Assembly (NCBI GenBank): GCA_003021305.1
Contig: PXQN01000008.1
Location: 1 to 49,516, forward strand
DNA length: 49,516 nt
Direction of reading: 5' to 3'
DNA from: Halobacteriales archaeon QH_10_67_22
GTDB lineage: Archaea > Halobacteriota > Halobacteria > Halobacteriales > Haloarculaceae
Position numbers and translations under genes: made by a program. Numbering within the stretch: position 1 is the first letter of the stretch; every line of letters begins with the position of its first letter. This document shows, one piece after another, positions 1 to 9,635 of the stretch. Under the pieces are notes generated by a model. The model was not told the DNA's origin and ran no database searches. It saw nothing but the letters and a program-made list of their open reading frames with translations.

Positions 1-20
1 AACGAAGTGAGCGCGGTTCA

Positions 21-55
21 CCGAGCGCGACCGGAGGGAGCGCTCGGCCTTTTTC
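21..55 (+). terminator. Hairpin plus T-run terminator of a gene left of the window
   Basis: An 8-bp perfect inverted repeat (CCGAGCGC at 21-28, GCGCTCGG at 40-47) is followed by CCTTTTTC. It would end a plus-strand transcript entering from outside the window. The T-run lies on the plus-strand side, so it does not serve the minus-strand gene to its right. Confidence 0.55.
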
Positions 56-131
56 ACCCATGTTTTTGGTCGGGGGATTCCCGCAGCGAGGCCGCCGGCC
101 GAGCGAGGAAACCCCCCGGCGAAAAAGATGG

Positions 132-1023
<892 letters not shown>

Positions 1024-1192
1024 AGCAGAACATCGGTGCTTGAACTATTATGTGTGACGACCGCTCAAGGAAGCCTTCCACAGTTTCTTGTCCGTTCGGT
1101 ATCTCATCTGTATATTACACGTCGAACATACCTAATCTCGGACAGGTATCCGACTGAGGTGGTACTTGATTTTTGCGCCGATGGTGCCCACA

Positions 1193-1240
1193 GCGCGCTC
1201 GGAGAGCGCGCGAGGACACCCCCACCGGAAAAAAGGTGGT
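1193..1240 (-). terminator. Terminator downstream of engB
   Basis: Immediately after the engB stop the minus strand reads CCACC, six T residues, CC, GGTGG (1222-1239). A second strong hairpin (GCGCGCTC / GAGCGCGC, 1193-1211) follows. The same CCACC-TTTTTT-CCGGT string follows the carbonic-anhydrase-like gene at 18425, so it looks like a shared terminator design. Confidence 0.5.
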
Positions 1241-1858
1241 TTAGAAGAACTGAAACAGGTCGTCGCGGTTCGCGTCGTGGAGGTGGTGGCGGACGGCCTC
1301 GTTGAGTGCTTCGATGTTGCCGCGTTTGGCCGAGATAGGGGCGATAGTCTCCTGCCACTGTTTCCAGGGGGGGACCAGCCCCAGTCGGTCACATAGTCCG
1401 TCGAGTCGCCCGTCGCGGTCGTCGACCTTGTCCATCTTGTTGACGGCGACGACCGTCGGGATGCCGACGTCCCGGAGGAAGTGGAACATCTCCACGTCGT
1501 AGGGGATCTCGTCGGGGCCGGAGTGGCGGTCGATGATGTCGACGGCGGCTTTCCCGTCGACGACGAGGACGCCGACGAGAATCTGCTCGGCGTAGGTCTC
1601 GATGTACCGGACGATCCCGGTCTTGGTCTCCTCGCGGACGTCCTCGGGGACGCCCTCCATGAACCCGAAGCCGGGCAGATCGGTGACGACGAAGTCGGCG
1701 CTAGCCCAGTCGAAGTGGTTGGGTTGCTGGGTCACGCCCGGACGCTGACCGGTCGGGACGCTGTGGCCGGTGATCTCCCGCATCAGCGTCGACTTGCCGA
1801 CGTTGGACCGCCCGACGAGGGCCACCTCGTCGCTCCGGTCCGGACGCGTCTCGAACAT
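1241..1858 (-). CDS. engB: Ribosome-biogenesis GTPase EngB/YsxC
   Basis: 205 residues, normal for this TRAFAC GTPase that assists large-subunit assembly. The G-motifs are in order: GRSNVGKST (G1, residues 16-24), a Thr-rich G2 ([13 protein letters not shown]), DLPGFGF (G3), NKMDKVDDR (G4) and ISAKRGN (G5). The start at 1858 ([20 protein letters not shown]) gives the compact N-terminus seen in the family. The longer open frame upstream, rich in Arg and Val, is a shadow of the plus-strand gene beyond. The gene is transcribed divergently from the LVIVD gene at 1958. Confidence 0.94.
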   Translation of the reverse strand: MFETRPDRSDEVALVGRSNVGKSTLMREITGHSVPTGQRPGVTQQPNHFDWASADFVVTDLPGFGFMEGVPEDVREETKTGIVRYIETYAEQILVGVLVVDGKAAVDIIDRHSGPDEIPYDVEMFHFLRDVGIPTVVAVNKMDKVDDRDGRLDGLCDRLGLVPPWKQWQETIAPISAKRGNIEALNEAVRHHLHDANRDDLFQFF

Positions 1859-1957
1859 ACCCCGTCTATCCCGTGCCCGGGCAAAAGCCTCGTGTTCCCG
1901 GCCCGACGCCGACCGACAAGCCAACGACTTTACCGGAGCCGTGCGGAGCGAGAGTGC

Positions 1958-3592
1958 ATGCGACGCCGCCACTACCTCCGTTCGACCGCGGCCGGACTCG
2001 GACTGGCGGGGCTTGCGACGACGGCCCTGTCGGCCGCCGGCGAAACCGGTCGCTCGCCGGACGACGGCGAGCCCTCCGCCGACGGACCGACGACGACAGA
2101 CGAACAACCGACGGCAACCGAGACGGCGACCGACGACGGGACGGCGACCGACGACGGTGACCTGTCGCCGCTGGCCCGGTTGTCGGTCACCAACGACACC
2201 TTCCAGTACCAGGCGACCGAGACAGTCGTAACCCCCGACGGCGAGACGGCGTTCGTCTCGAAACTGACCGGGTTCCACGTCGTCGACCTGAGCGACCCCG
2301 CGAACCCGGAAATCGTCGCGACCCGCGACGACATCCGCGCCGGGTCGGACGAACCGGTTGTGAACTTCTTCGACCTCAAGTACAACCGGGGCCGACTCCT
2401 CGTGGCGACCGAGGGCGGGAGCCCGTTCACCGGAATCGTGCTGTTCGACGTGCGCGACCCGGCCGAGCCGAAACAGCTCCGGTCGTACCGGACGACCTAC
2501 AGCATCCACAACTGCTATCTCTACGGGGACCACGCCTATCTGACGACCGGACAGTCGCTGGATGTCGTCGACGTGAGCCACGAGGGGCCAGAGAGCGTCG
2601 GCGGCTGGCGACTGACCGACTACGACGAGACGTACGCCGAGGTCCCGGGTTCGGTCGCCAACCTCCACGACCTGTACGTCCAGGACGACCGGGCGTACCT
2701 CGCCTACTGGGACGCCGGCACCTGGATCGTCGACGTCTCGGACCCGACCGAGCCGACCTACGTCGGCCACGCGGCCGTGTACACCGCCGACGAACTCGCG
2801 GCACTCTCCGGGGACGAAATCGGCGAGAACGGGCTCGAACCGCCGGGCAACGACCACTACGTCCAGCCCAACGACGACGGCACGCTGCTGGCCGTCGGCG
2901 GGGAGAGCTGGGACTTCGCGAGGTCGGGCGAGGAGGGGACACCCGCCGAGGACGACCGGGGCGGCCCCAGCGGCGTCACGCTGTTCGACATCGAGGACCC
3001 CTCCGACCCGACCGAACTGGCGACGGTCGACCCGCCACCGGTTCCAGAGGGCGAGTCGGCGTCGCGGTTCGGCGGCTACTTCACGACCTCGCACAACTTC
3101 GAGATCGCTGGCGAGTACCTCTACACGTCGTGGTACCGCGGCGGGGTGCGCGTCCACGACATAACCGACCCCGCGAACCCGACCGAACTCGGCCGGTGGG
3201 CCGACGGCGAGAACGCGAGTATCTGGACCGCACAGGTCGGCGTTCCCGGCGACTTCTTCGTCGCCACGAGCTACCAGCACCCCACGCGACCCGGCGAACC
3301 GGGCGCGTTCTACGTGTTCCCGGACCCCTCGGACAACGACGCGACCGTCACGCCCGCCGGTCCCGAGGTCGCGATACGGACTGACACGCCGACCCCCTCA
3401 CCGTCGGCGACGCCGACCGGGACACCGACGCCGACGCCCTCACCGTCGCCGACACCGACCGAGACGCCCACGCCGACGGCCACCGAAACGCCCACGCCCA
3501 CGACGAGCGACGACGGCCCGGGACTGGGCGTGCTCGGGGCGCTGGGTGCGCTCGGTGTCGGGACCTGGCGGGCCGTCCGGGACGAGGAGTGA
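1958..3592 (+). CDS. LVIVD beta-propeller surface protein with PGF-like C-terminal anchor (paralog 1)
   Basis: 544 residues. A twin-arginine-type N-terminus ([20 protein letters not shown]) is followed by a Thr/Asp/Glu linker. Repeats of the LVIVD kind run through the middle ([68 protein letters not shown]), which in this family form a beta-propeller. A Thr/Pro-rich stalk (residues about 470-515) precedes [18 protein letters not shown] and a charged end, close to the PGF-CTERM signal processed by archaeosortase A. The protein is probably exported by Tat and anchored to the cell surface; no enzymatic motif is seen. The start codon is the first ATG, directly before the RR motif. Confidence 0.85.
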   Translation: MRRRHYLRSTAAGLGLAGLATTALSAAGETGRSPDDGEPSADGPTTTDEQPTATETATDDGTATDDGDLSPLARLSVTNDTFQYQATETVVTPDGETAFVSKLTGFHVVDLSDPANPEIVATRDDIRAGSDEPVVNFFDLKYNRGRLLVATEGGSPFTGIVLFDVRDPAEPKQLRSYRTTYSIHNCYLYGDHAYLTTGQSLDVVDVSHEGPESVGGWRLTDYDETYAEVPGSVANLHDLYVQDDRAYLAYWDAGTWIVDVSDPTEPTYVGHAAVYTADELAALSGDEIGENGLEPPGNDHYVQPNDDGTLLAVGGESWDFARSGEEGTPAEDDRGGPSGVTLFDIEDPSDPTELATVDPPPVPEGESASRFGGYFTTSHNFEIAGEYLYTSWYRGGVRVHDITDPANPTELGRWADGENASIWTAQVGVPGDFFVATSYQHPTRPGEPGAFYVFPDPSDNDATVTPAGPEVAIRTDTPTPSPSATPTGTPTPTPSPSPTPTETPTPTATETPTPTTSDDGPGLGVLGALGALGVGTWRAVRDEE

Positions 3593-3602
3593 CGATGGAG
3601 CC

Positions 3603-5213
3603 GTGAATCGACGCCAGTTCCTCCGGGCCGGTGCGCTCGCCGGGGTAGTAACCGTCGGGACTACGGTCGTCGGTTCCGCCGGCGCCGGCAGGGTCGCGGG
3701 CGCCGGTGCCCCGCACCGAGCGACAGCCTCCGGAACGACGATGCCCAACGGGACGGGGACGCCGACACCGACGCCCACGGAAGCGGTTGCGACGCCGACC
3801 TCGGACTGGGAACCCAGCGGTAGCGTCGCGGTCCCCGGGGCGACCGAGACAGTCCTCGCGCCGGACGGCGAGACGGCCTTCGTCGCCGTCGGCGACGGGT
3901 TCGCCGTGCTGGACCTGTCGGACCCGACCGAGCCGACAGTCCTGACCCGCGAAACCGGCATCTCACCGCCCGGGACCGACCGCGAACTGGTCCAGGCGTT
4001 TGACGTGAAACACGACGACGGCGAACTCCTGCTGGCGGGACCGGCCAGCTACCACCCCGACTCCTTCCGGGGCGTCGTCCGCTACGACGTGACCGACCCC
4101 GGCGCGCCCGAACTCGTCGACGCCGTCGAGACGACCTACCCCGTCCACAACTGCTGTTTCGCGGACGGACTCGCCTACCTGACGGGTAACGACGACGACC
4201 GCAACCCGCTCGTCGTCGTGGACCTGGCCGGGGGCGGCGAGGTCGGTCGCTGGTCCGTCCTCGACGGTGACGACCGCTGGGCCGACGTCGACCAGGCTGT
4301 GCGCCGCCTCCACGACGTCTGGGTCCAGGACGACCTCGCCTACCTCGCCTACTGGGACGCCGGCACCTGGATCGTCGACGTCTCCGACCCGGCAGACCCC
4401 ACCGCGGTGGCCGGCATTACGCCGATAGATCCGGGTACCTTCGAAGGCAAGTCGTACCTGGAGCGCTACCGCGAGACGAAGGAACCGCCGGGGAACGTCC
4501 ACTACGTCGCGACCGACCCCGCGGGGGAGTTGCTGGCGGTCGGGAAAGAGACCTGGAACTCCAACGCGGGGCTGGAGGGGACGACGCCGGGGCCCGACGA
4601 CCCGGGCGGGCCCAGCGGGATCGACCTCTACGACGTGAGCGACCCCACAGAGCCGACAGAACTGGCGACGATAGAGCCGCCGGCGACGGCCGACCCCAAC
4701 GTCGGCGGCGTCTGGACGACCGCCCACAACTTCGAGGTCGGCGAGCGCTACCTCTACTCGTCGTGGTACGAGGGCGGCGTGAAGGTCCACGACCTCGGCG
4801 ACCCGACGAACCCCCGTGAGGTGCGGTACTTCCGGCGCTCGTCGACGACGAGTTTCTGGACGGCCCAGCTGACGAGTCCGGGCGGGTCGGTCGTGGCGTC
4901 GAGTCGGTACAACCCCGCCGACCTGGACGCCCCCGCCGTCGTCTACACGTTTCCGGACGTCCCCCGCGAGACGCCCACCGCCACCCCTGCGGACACCGAG
5001 CGCCCGCCCACGTCGGCACCGGCGACGGCAGACACCGAGACCCAGTCGGGGAACGAACCGACCGGGACCCGACCGGGGGACGAACCCGCTGGAACCCTGC
5101 CGGGCGACGGGACCACCGGCGGTGACGGCCCGGGGTTCGGGCCGCTGGCGGCGCTTGCGGGCCTCGGCGTCGGCGCGTGGCGACTGCTGGGCGGTGGCGA
5201 CGACGAGCAGTAA
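3603..5213 (+). CDS. LVIVD beta-propeller surface protein with PGF-CTERM tail (paralog 2)
   Basis: 536 residues with a GTG start at 3603. The ATG at 3595 lies in another frame and closes at once, and GTG gives a clean Tat signal (VNRRQFLRAGALAGVVTVG). The repeats match the upstream gene: [60 protein letters not shown]. Both genes share [18 protein letters not shown] and YPVHNC/SIHNC, so this is a tandem duplication. A Thr/Pro/Glu linker precedes GPGFGPLAALAGLGVGAWRLL, a PGF-CTERM sorting signal. The 10-bp gap to paralog 1 suggests one transcript. Ligand unknown. Confidence 0.85.
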   Translation: MNRRQFLRAGALAGVVTVGTTVVGSAGAGRVAGAGAPHRATASGTTMPNGTGTPTPTPTEAVATPTSDWEPSGSVAVPGATETVLAPDGETAFVAVGDGFAVLDLSDPTEPTVLTRETGISPPGTDRELVQAFDVKHDDGELLLAGPASYHPDSFRGVVRYDVTDPGAPELVDAVETTYPVHNCCFADGLAYLTGNDDDRNPLVVVDLAGGGEVGRWSVLDGDDRWADVDQAVRRLHDVWVQDDLAYLAYWDAGTWIVDVSDPADPTAVAGITPIDPGTFEGKSYLERYRETKEPPGNVHYVATDPAGELLAVGKETWNSNAGLEGTTPGPDDPGGPSGIDLYDVSDPTEPTELATIEPPATADPNVGGVWTTAHNFEVGERYLYSSWYEGGVKVHDLGDPTNPREVRYFRRSSTTSFWTAQLTSPGGSVVASSRYNPADLDAPAVVYTFPDVPRETPTATPADTERPPTSAPATADTETQSGNEPTGTRPGDEPAGTLPGDGTTGGDGPGFGPLAALAGLGVGAWRLLGGGDDEQ

Positions 5214-6740
5214 TTAGAGGGCGTTTTCGACGGCGCCGGCCACACTGCGGGCCTTTTCTGCCAGCGGGTCGGGCACGTAGCCGGCGTCGACGGCGGCGTC
5301 GAGTTCGTCGTCGTCGACGCGTTCGACGCGGCCGTCGGCGTGTTTCACCACGTCGACGTGCAGGTCGACGTACCGGACCGCCCGCGGGAACACCTCGACG
5401 GGCGTACAGACGTTGACGTAGGTGCCGCGTTTCTCGCCGTCTTCGCCCCGGTAGACGGTCGGGTACCACCAGTTCCCCTCGGTGAGTTTCGTCACCGCGA
5501 CGTCCCCCCGTTGCTGGTCGACGTCCAGTGCGTCGTAGGTGCCCCGGCCCGACATCTCGCGCTCGACGACCACTGTTCCGTCGGGGTCACGGCTGGTCAC
5601 CTCGCCCTCGCCCAGCGAGAACGAGCGGCCGTCGGGTTTGCCGTGTTCGATACGGACCGAATCACCCTCGGCCGGCCCGAACTGGCGGGTGACGGCGTCG
5701 AAGGGGAACGCCTCGCGGGCGTCGGGACAGACCGCCTCGACGAAGTCGACGGCCGCGCTCGCGCGGTCGGTGCCGGCCTTGATCCGGTGGTGGCCGGTCA
5801 TCGTCGCCGTCACCGACCGCCGGTGGTCGTCGAGACCGAAGCGCGACTCGCGGCCGAGCCACACCCACGCGGTCACCTCGCCCGGCCAGTAACAGGCCGG
5901 CGCCACCTCGCCCGGCGGGTCGGCGCCGGCGAGGGCCGAATCGAGCGCGCTCGCGCGTTCGCTCGCTCGGTCGAGCGTCGCCGACAGCGCGTCGAGGTCG
6001 GCGTCGTCGGCGTCCCGCCCCCACGCAGTCTCCCACCCATCGGGCGGCTCCGTCGAGAGCAGGTCAGCGAGCTGTGGGTCGGTGCTCCCCAGGGTCGACC
6101 CGCTGTCGGCCCCGCCCCTGACCAGCGACCCGAGGGCGCCGTGGACGTGGACGGTCGTGTCGAGCACCGGTCGTCCGCCCGTCCAGGGTGCGCTCGGGTC
6201 GGTCACCTGGACGCGCAATCGGTCGCCCGTCTCGACGTGGACGGCGGTCTTGCCGTAGGGGAGAAACCCGGTCGGGTCGCGGCCGGCGACGCTCACGTCC
6301 GCCAGCGGGTCGGTCTCGGCAGCGGAGTCGGCAGTCGCGTCGGTCAGCGCCACGACCGCACCGCTGCCCAGCGTCTCGGTCACTTCGCCGGCGTAGACGG
6401 CACCGCGGGGCGTCGGGTCGCGCCAGGCCAGCGCGTCCCGCCCCGCGTCGCGGAGGCGGTCGAGCACCGAGGCGACTCCGGCGGGGCGGCCGACGACGCC
6501 GACCCCCTGGCGGTCGTCGGTCGTCGACACCGACGCGTCGGCCGGTTCCGGGGGAAAGGCGGCGTCGAACCGCTCGCGGATCGGCGGCGAGGCCTGGACG
6601 ACCCGGTGGTCGTCGGTCTCGGCGAGCAGTCGGGTCAGCGCCGTCGTGTAGATACCCCGCACCCGCACCGTCGTCGCTCCCTCACCGGTGTCGTCGGTTG
6701 CCTCGGCCGGTGCCGTCCCGTCGGTCGCGTCGTCGTTCAT
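5214..6740 (-). CDS. fau-1: Probable ribonuclease FAU-1 (RNase E/G-like, DUF402)
   Basis: 508 residues. The sequence fits the archaeal FAU-1/AU-1 family: an N-terminal S1-like RNA-binding part (VRVRGIYTTALTRLL, GAVYAGEVTETLGSGAVVAL, VETGDRLRVQVTDP) and a C-terminal DUF402 domain (YVNVCTPVEVFPRAVRYVDLHVDVVKHADG) with conserved acidic residues. Family members bind AU-rich RNA and have reported endoribonuclease activity on rRNA precursors. The start at 6740 overlaps the upstream gene by 4 bp, which supports translational coupling. A longer Arg-rich upstream frame was rejected. Confidence 0.86.
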   Translation of the reverse strand: MNDDATDGTAPAEATDDTGEGATTVRVRGIYTTALTRLLAETDDHRVVQASPPIRERFDAAFPPEPADASVSTTDDRQGVGVVGRPAGVASVLDRLRDAGRDALAWRDPTPRGAVYAGEVTETLGSGAVVALTDATADSAAETDPLADVSVAGRDPTGFLPYGKTAVHVETGDRLRVQVTDPSAPWTGGRPVLDTTVHVHGALGSLVRGGADSGSTLGSTDPQLADLLSTEPPDGWETAWGRDADDADLDALSATLDRASERASALDSALAGADPPGEVAPACYWPGEVTAWVWLGRESRFGLDDHRRSVTATMTGHHRIKAGTDRASAAVDFVEAVCPDAREAFPFDAVTRQFGPAEGDSVRIEHGKPDGRSFSLGEGEVTSRDPDGTVVVEREMSGRGTYDALDVDQQRGDVAVTKLTEGNWWYPTVYRGEDGEKRGTYVNVCTPVEVFPRAVRYVDLHVDVVKHADGRVERVDDDELDAAVDAGYVPDPLAEKARSVAGAVENAL

Positions 6741-7111
6741 AGCCGCTCGGGTTCGGGAGCGAAGCGCACCCGGCCGTGGACGGTCGGGCCGAGCGACAGT
6801 TCCACGAGGTCGGCGTCGAGCACGCGCCCGCCCTCGACGGGGACGCCCCACGAGTCAAAGCGGAGGTAGCCCCGGATCTCCTCCGCGTGAGTGAACAGGT
6901 CGACGTACGCGACCGTGTGTTCGGGGTGGTCGGTGCTGGCGTGGGCCAGGTCCATATCCGAGTAGACGGTCTCACGGTCGGCGAAGAAAGCCTCGATGTC
7001 CGACGCGGCCGCCTCGGTCGCGGCGACGACCGACCCGGACACCTCCTGTATCTCCGCGTTCGTCAGGCCCGCCTCGCGAAGCGCCGCCTGGGTCCGCTGG
7101 TCGAAGTGCAT
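6737..7111 (-). CDS. Conserved haloarchaeal protein (DUF7532-like)
   Basis: 124 residues, acidic, no signal peptide or membrane segment. It starts MHFDQRTQAALREAGLTNAEI, a helix resembling a helix-hairpin or UBA-like turn, followed by a mixed alpha/beta region. I know such proteins only as a conserved haloarchaeal neighbour of fau-1; the family label is from memory and tentative. The ATGA overlap with fau-1 indicates co-transcription and perhaps a role in the same RNA-related process, which is inference. Confidence 0.7.
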   Translation of the reverse strand: MHFDQRTQAALREAGLTNAEIQEVSGSVVAATEAAASDIEAFFADRETVYSDMDLAHASTDHPEHTVAYVDLFTHAEEIRGYLRFDSWGVPVEGGRVLDADLVELSLGPTVHGRVRFAPEPERL

Positions 7112-7198
7112 GCTCGCCGGTTGGCCGGGGTGACTTGAAAACGTCGCGGTCGGGCATCGTACCGAGAGTATAAGTTGGGGTGCGTGCCTGTTCGACCC

Positions 7199-7288
7199 AT
7201 GGACGAAGAGATCTATCGGATAATCGGGCTGTTACTGTTCGTGGGTATCGTCGTCACGGCCACGATGCGGATGCTGGGGATGGTCTGA
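7199..7288 (+). CDS. 29-residue single-span membrane peptide
   Basis: Reads MDEEIYRIIGLLLFVGIVVT followed by ATMRMLGMV and TGA. A short acidic head precedes one hydrophobic segment (residues 8-23). A TATA-like GAGTATAAGT at 7165-7174 lies about 30 nt upstream of the ATG, the right distance for a leaderless haloarchaeal transcript. The stop codon coincides with the left 3-bp duplication of a miniature element. Function unknown. Confidence 0.55.
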   Translation: MDEEIYRIIGLLLFVGIVVTATMRMLGMV

Positions 7289-7400
7289 TAGTGATTGTTG
7301 CGAGTCTTTATCGCTGGAGCGTCACAATTTGTGGTCTTCAGCCCGCGAGACAACCGTTCCTGTAACGTGGTCACGAAAATAATCGCAACAATCACTATGA
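7286..7400. mobile_element. Miniature inverted-repeat element, family B (complete, variant)
   Basis: A 109-bp core (7289-7397) has perfect 15-bp terminal inverted repeats (TAGTGATTGTTGCGA and its complement) and is flanked on both sides by TGA. No coding capacity. The interior differs from the two 80-bp copies at 8660 and 34047 but the ends are alike. The left TGA is the stop codon of the 29-aa gene. Confidence 0.75.
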
Positions 7401-7528
7401 CAGCGGGGGAACACGAACCCGGGCCACCCGGTGGCGACTCGCGCGGCGAAACGCCGACCGTCTTCACCGGTGTGGAGTCGCCACCGGCCCTCTCCGCGAC
7501 GGTCGGTGACGCTGGGCACCGACTGCCG

Positions 7529-7669
7529 TCAGGGAGACGAGGAGTTCAGGTCATCACCACAGGCCGGGCAGACGGGACCGTCCTCGCCGGACGACGGGGC
7601 GACGCTGACCTCGCAGTTCGCACACCACCGCCGTCGCTCGTCGGTCCCGTTTGGCGTGTTGTGTGTCAC
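7529..7669 (-). CDS. 46-residue zinc-ribbon microprotein
   Basis: GTG start at 7669. The protein begins VTHNTPNGTDERRRWCANCE and ends with PVCPACGDDLNSSSP. Two CxxC pairs (WCANC and VCPAC) about 17 residues apart form a classic zinc ribbon, as in the many small CPxCG proteins of haloarchaea. The acidic, codon-typical sequence supports a real gene. The region 7401-7528 between it and the miniature element shows nothing I can support. Confidence 0.6.
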   Translation of the reverse strand: MTHNTPNGTDERRRWCANCEVSVAPSSGEDGPVCPACGDDLNSSSP

Positions 7670-7811
7670 GGGCCCCGCTACGGATTGGTGGCCCAAGAGT
7701 GTCGACGATCGGCTCTGAAGCGGTCGCCCGTCACTCGGTCCGGGTGGGCCCAGCGTCGGCGCCCGTCGCGTCGCGAACGGGGTCGAGGGGGCCGAGCGCG
7801 AAACGCGCGGG

Positions 7812-7973
7812 CTACAGTCCGAACGCGCGGAGCATCAGGACGAGAAAGCCGAAGAAGGCGCCGAACGCGATCACGGTCCGGGGGTCGAACCGGATCGCGT
7901 TGTTGTCTTCGGCGTCGAAGTACCGGACGAGACCGGCACTGGACATCAGTCCGCCGCTGTCACTGCTACTCAT
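7812..7973 (-). CDS. secG: Preprotein translocase subunit Sec61-beta (SecG)
   Basis: 53 residues: [20 protein letters not shown], then [20 protein letters not shown] and a hydrophobic end. The [14 protein letters not shown] motif, the basic-acidic middle and a single C-terminal membrane span are diagnostic of archaeal Sec61-beta, the small peripheral subunit of the SecYE channel. The start is the only ATG that gives this N-terminus. It is divergent from the thioredoxin gene at 8096. Confidence 0.92.
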   Translation of the reverse strand: MSSSDSGGLMSSAGLVRYFDAEDNNAIRFDPRTVIAFGAFFGFLVLMLRAFGL

Positions 7974-8095
7974 GCGCGACGATGGGACCCGTATCCGCCT
8001 AAGCCTTTCGCCATCCGACCGCCGGTCGTCGCGTACGACCCTTTTCGGTAGTGAAAACGCTTATCCGGGTTTGGGGGCTACCCCCCGGTCGAGGC

Positions 8096-8362
8096 ATGAC
8101 TGTCACGCTCAAGGACTTCTACGCCGACTGGTGTGGCCCCTGCAAGACGCAGGACCCCATTCTCGAAGAACTCGAAGCGGAGTGGAGCGACGTCGAGTTC
8201 GAGAAAGTCAACGTCGACGAAGAACAGGACGTCGCCAACGAGTACCAGGTACGCTCGCTTCCGACGCTCGTCATCGAGAACGACGACGGCATCGTCGAGC
8301 GGTTCGTCGGCGTCACGCAGGCCGGCGACATCGAGTCCGCACTCGAAGAGGCGAGCGCGTGA
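8096..8362 (+). CDS. Thioredoxin-family protein
   Basis: 88 residues starting MTVTLKDFYADWCGPCK. Active-site C13-G-P-C16, the cis-proline region SLPTLVIEN and a shortened N-terminus (the first strand is trimmed) match small haloarchaeal thioredoxins that reduce protein disulfides in the cytoplasm. The start at 8096 is chosen over an upstream frame that reads through the promoter; CTTATCC at about 8060 fits a TATA box near -31. Confidence 0.9.
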   Translation: MTVTLKDFYADWCGPCKTQDPILEELEAEWSDVEFEKVNVDEEQDVANEYQVRSLPTLVIENDDGIVERFVGVTQAGDIESALEEASA

Positions 8363-8363
8363 A

Positions 8364-8390
8364 GTGCCTCGGGGTCAAGCCCCGTGGCAT
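8364..8390 (+). terminator. Strong hairpin just after the thioredoxin gene
   Basis: GTGCC-T-CGGGG, loop TCAAG, CCCCG-T-GGCAT: an 11-bp stem with one T-T mismatch and one wobble pair, 1 nt after the stop codon. There is no clear T-run. It could act as a terminator or 3' stability element. It also resembles the end hairpins of IS200/IS605-type elements, though no tnpA or tnpB gene is present. 8391-8547 holds nothing else I can identify. Confidence 0.4.
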
Positions 8391-8547
8391 TCGCCTCGGC
8401 AGCCTGTAAAACCGCGGTCGTCACGCGTCCCGAACGTCGTTTTCCGACGGGACCTGCGACGCCGGACCGACAGTTCTCGATCCGGTCGGACCGTTCCGGA
8501 CGGCGACTCGTCACGAAAACTGATATGAGTGGGTGCGTGGGTCTCTG

Positions 8548-8662
8548 TGATACTGTCGGACACACGCAAGCTGACACTCGATGCTTCGTTTGGCGGTCTC
8601 CGCGACGTCTCGATGGTGAAACACCGACAAGCGTGTTCACGTACTTGTGTCCGACAGTATGA
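8548..8662. mobile_element. Miniature inverted-repeat element, family A, copy 1
   Basis: Perfect terminal inverted repeats of 14 bp (TACTGTCGGACACA at 8551, complement ending 8659) are flanked by TGA on both sides (8548-8550, 8660-8662). The 109-bp core has no coding capacity. The right half is about 85% identical to the copy at 20153. The right TGA is shared with the family B element that follows. Confidence 0.75.
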
Positions 8663-8745
8663 TAGTGATTATTGGAGCGATTTACCGCTACGACCGCACG
8701 ACTGCGTGCGGTCGATCCGGAACAGACCGACAATAATCACTATGA
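8660..8745. mobile_element. Miniature inverted-repeat element, family B (complete)
   Basis: An 80-bp core (8663-8742) with 12-bp terminal repeats TAGTGATTATTG / CAATAATCACTA, flanked by TGA at 8660-8662 and 8743-8745. Internally it carries GCGATTTACCG, a CGCACG-type hairpin and GGTCGATCCGGAACAGAC, all shared with the copy at 34047. It lies between element A1 and the promoter region of the prenyl synthase. Confidence 0.78.
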
Positions 8746-8792
8746 GTCCAGGGTCCGTCAACTACTTGCCACACTACTTCCAAACGTCGGTG

Positions 8793-9635
8793 ATGGAGTA
8801 TCTGGAGCGGCGTCGGGGTCGGGTGGAAGACCGCATCGAGACGGTCCTCGACGGCGTCGAACCGGACGAACTCGAAGCCGAGGTCGAACACGTCGTGCTC
8901 TCCGGGGGCAAGCGCGTCCGGCCGACGGTGACCGTCCTCGTCTGTGAGGCACTCGGCGGGGACTTCGACACGGCCGTCGAGTACGCCGTCGGGATCGAAC
9001 TCGTCCACAGCGCGTCGCTGGTCATCGACGACATCATCGACCGCTCGGAGTTGCGACGGGGGACTCCCTCCGCGTGGGCAGAGTTCGGCCACGGCCCGGC
9101 GATCATCGCCAGCGACGGCCTGCTCGGCGAGGCGTTCGCTCTCTTTTCGGCCGACGAACGCGCCATGCAGGCCGTCTCGGAAGCGATGGTCGAACTCGGC
9201 GAGGGCGAGGCGACGGAACTGGTCGCCAAACCCACCGACGAGGACGAGTACATGGAACTGGCCCGGCGCAAGACCGGCGCGCTGTTCAGAGCGGCGGCCG
9301 AACTCGGCGCGATCGCCGCCGACGCCGACGCCTACACCGTCGAGTCGTTCGGTACGTACGCCGAACGGGTCGGCGTCGCGTTCCAGATGCGCGACGACGT
9401 GCTCGACGCCACCGCCGACGCCGACGAACTCGGCAAACCGACCGGCCACGACGCCGAGATGGGGCGCCCCTCCCTGGTCGAGGTCAGCGACCTCTCGCCC
9501 GAAGACGCTGGCGAGCGCGCGCGGGCGGAGTCCGATACCGCCCTCGAAGCCCTCTCGCGGGTCGACGCCAGCGACTCACAGGCGATAGAGTACCTGCGTG
9601 ATCTGGCCGAGTTCGTGGTTGTCCGTGAACGGTGA
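8793..9635 (+). CDS. idsA: Isoprenyl (geranylgeranyl/farnesyl-type) diphosphate synthase
   Basis: 280 residues of the trans-prenyltransferase family, which condenses isopentenyl diphosphate with allylic diphosphates to make archaeal lipid chains. Visible are GGKRVRPTVTVL (IPP binding), the first Asp-rich motif DDIID followed by RSELRRGTPS, the KTGALF region, and the second Asp-rich motif in FQMRDDVLDATAD. The start at 8793 (MEYLERRRG) is the conserved family N-terminus; the ATG at 8742 formed by the miniature element would add 17 atypical residues. The 3' end (VVVRER) is encoded by the first unit of a tandem repeat. Chain length of the product cannot be told from sequence. Confidence 0.88.
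   Translation: MEYLERRRGRVEDRIETVLDGVEPDELEAEVEHVVLSGGKRVRPTVTVLVCEALGGDFDTAVEYAVGIELVHSASLVIDDIIDRSELRRGTPSAWAEFGHGPAIIASDGLLGEAFALFSADERAMQAVSEAMVELGEGEATELVAKPTDEDEYMELARRKTGALFRAAAELGAIAADADAYTVESFGTYAERVGVAFQMRDDVLDATADADELGKPTGHDAEMGRPSLVEVSDLSPEDAGERARAESDTALEALSRVDASDSQAIEYLRDLAEFVVVRER

Noticed and set aside
1481-3592. Long plus-strand frame extending the first LVIVD gene upstream across engB
   Set aside because: The upstream part is the antisense of engB; the Tat signal at 1958 marks the true start.
5340-6869. 509-codon plus-strand frame opposite fau-1
   Set aside because: Val/Arg/Gly-rich shadow typical of GC-rich antisense frames; the minus strand encodes a clear FAU-1 protein.
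7401-7528. Plus-strand frame starting at the ATG formed by the family B element end
   Set aside because: The ATG arises from the element end plus the TGA duplication; the frame has no recognisable protein and crosses antisense to the zinc-ribbon gene.
8742-8792. Upstream ATG start for the prenyl synthase
   Set aside because: Formed by the element end; the family N-terminus MEYLERRRG begins at 8793.
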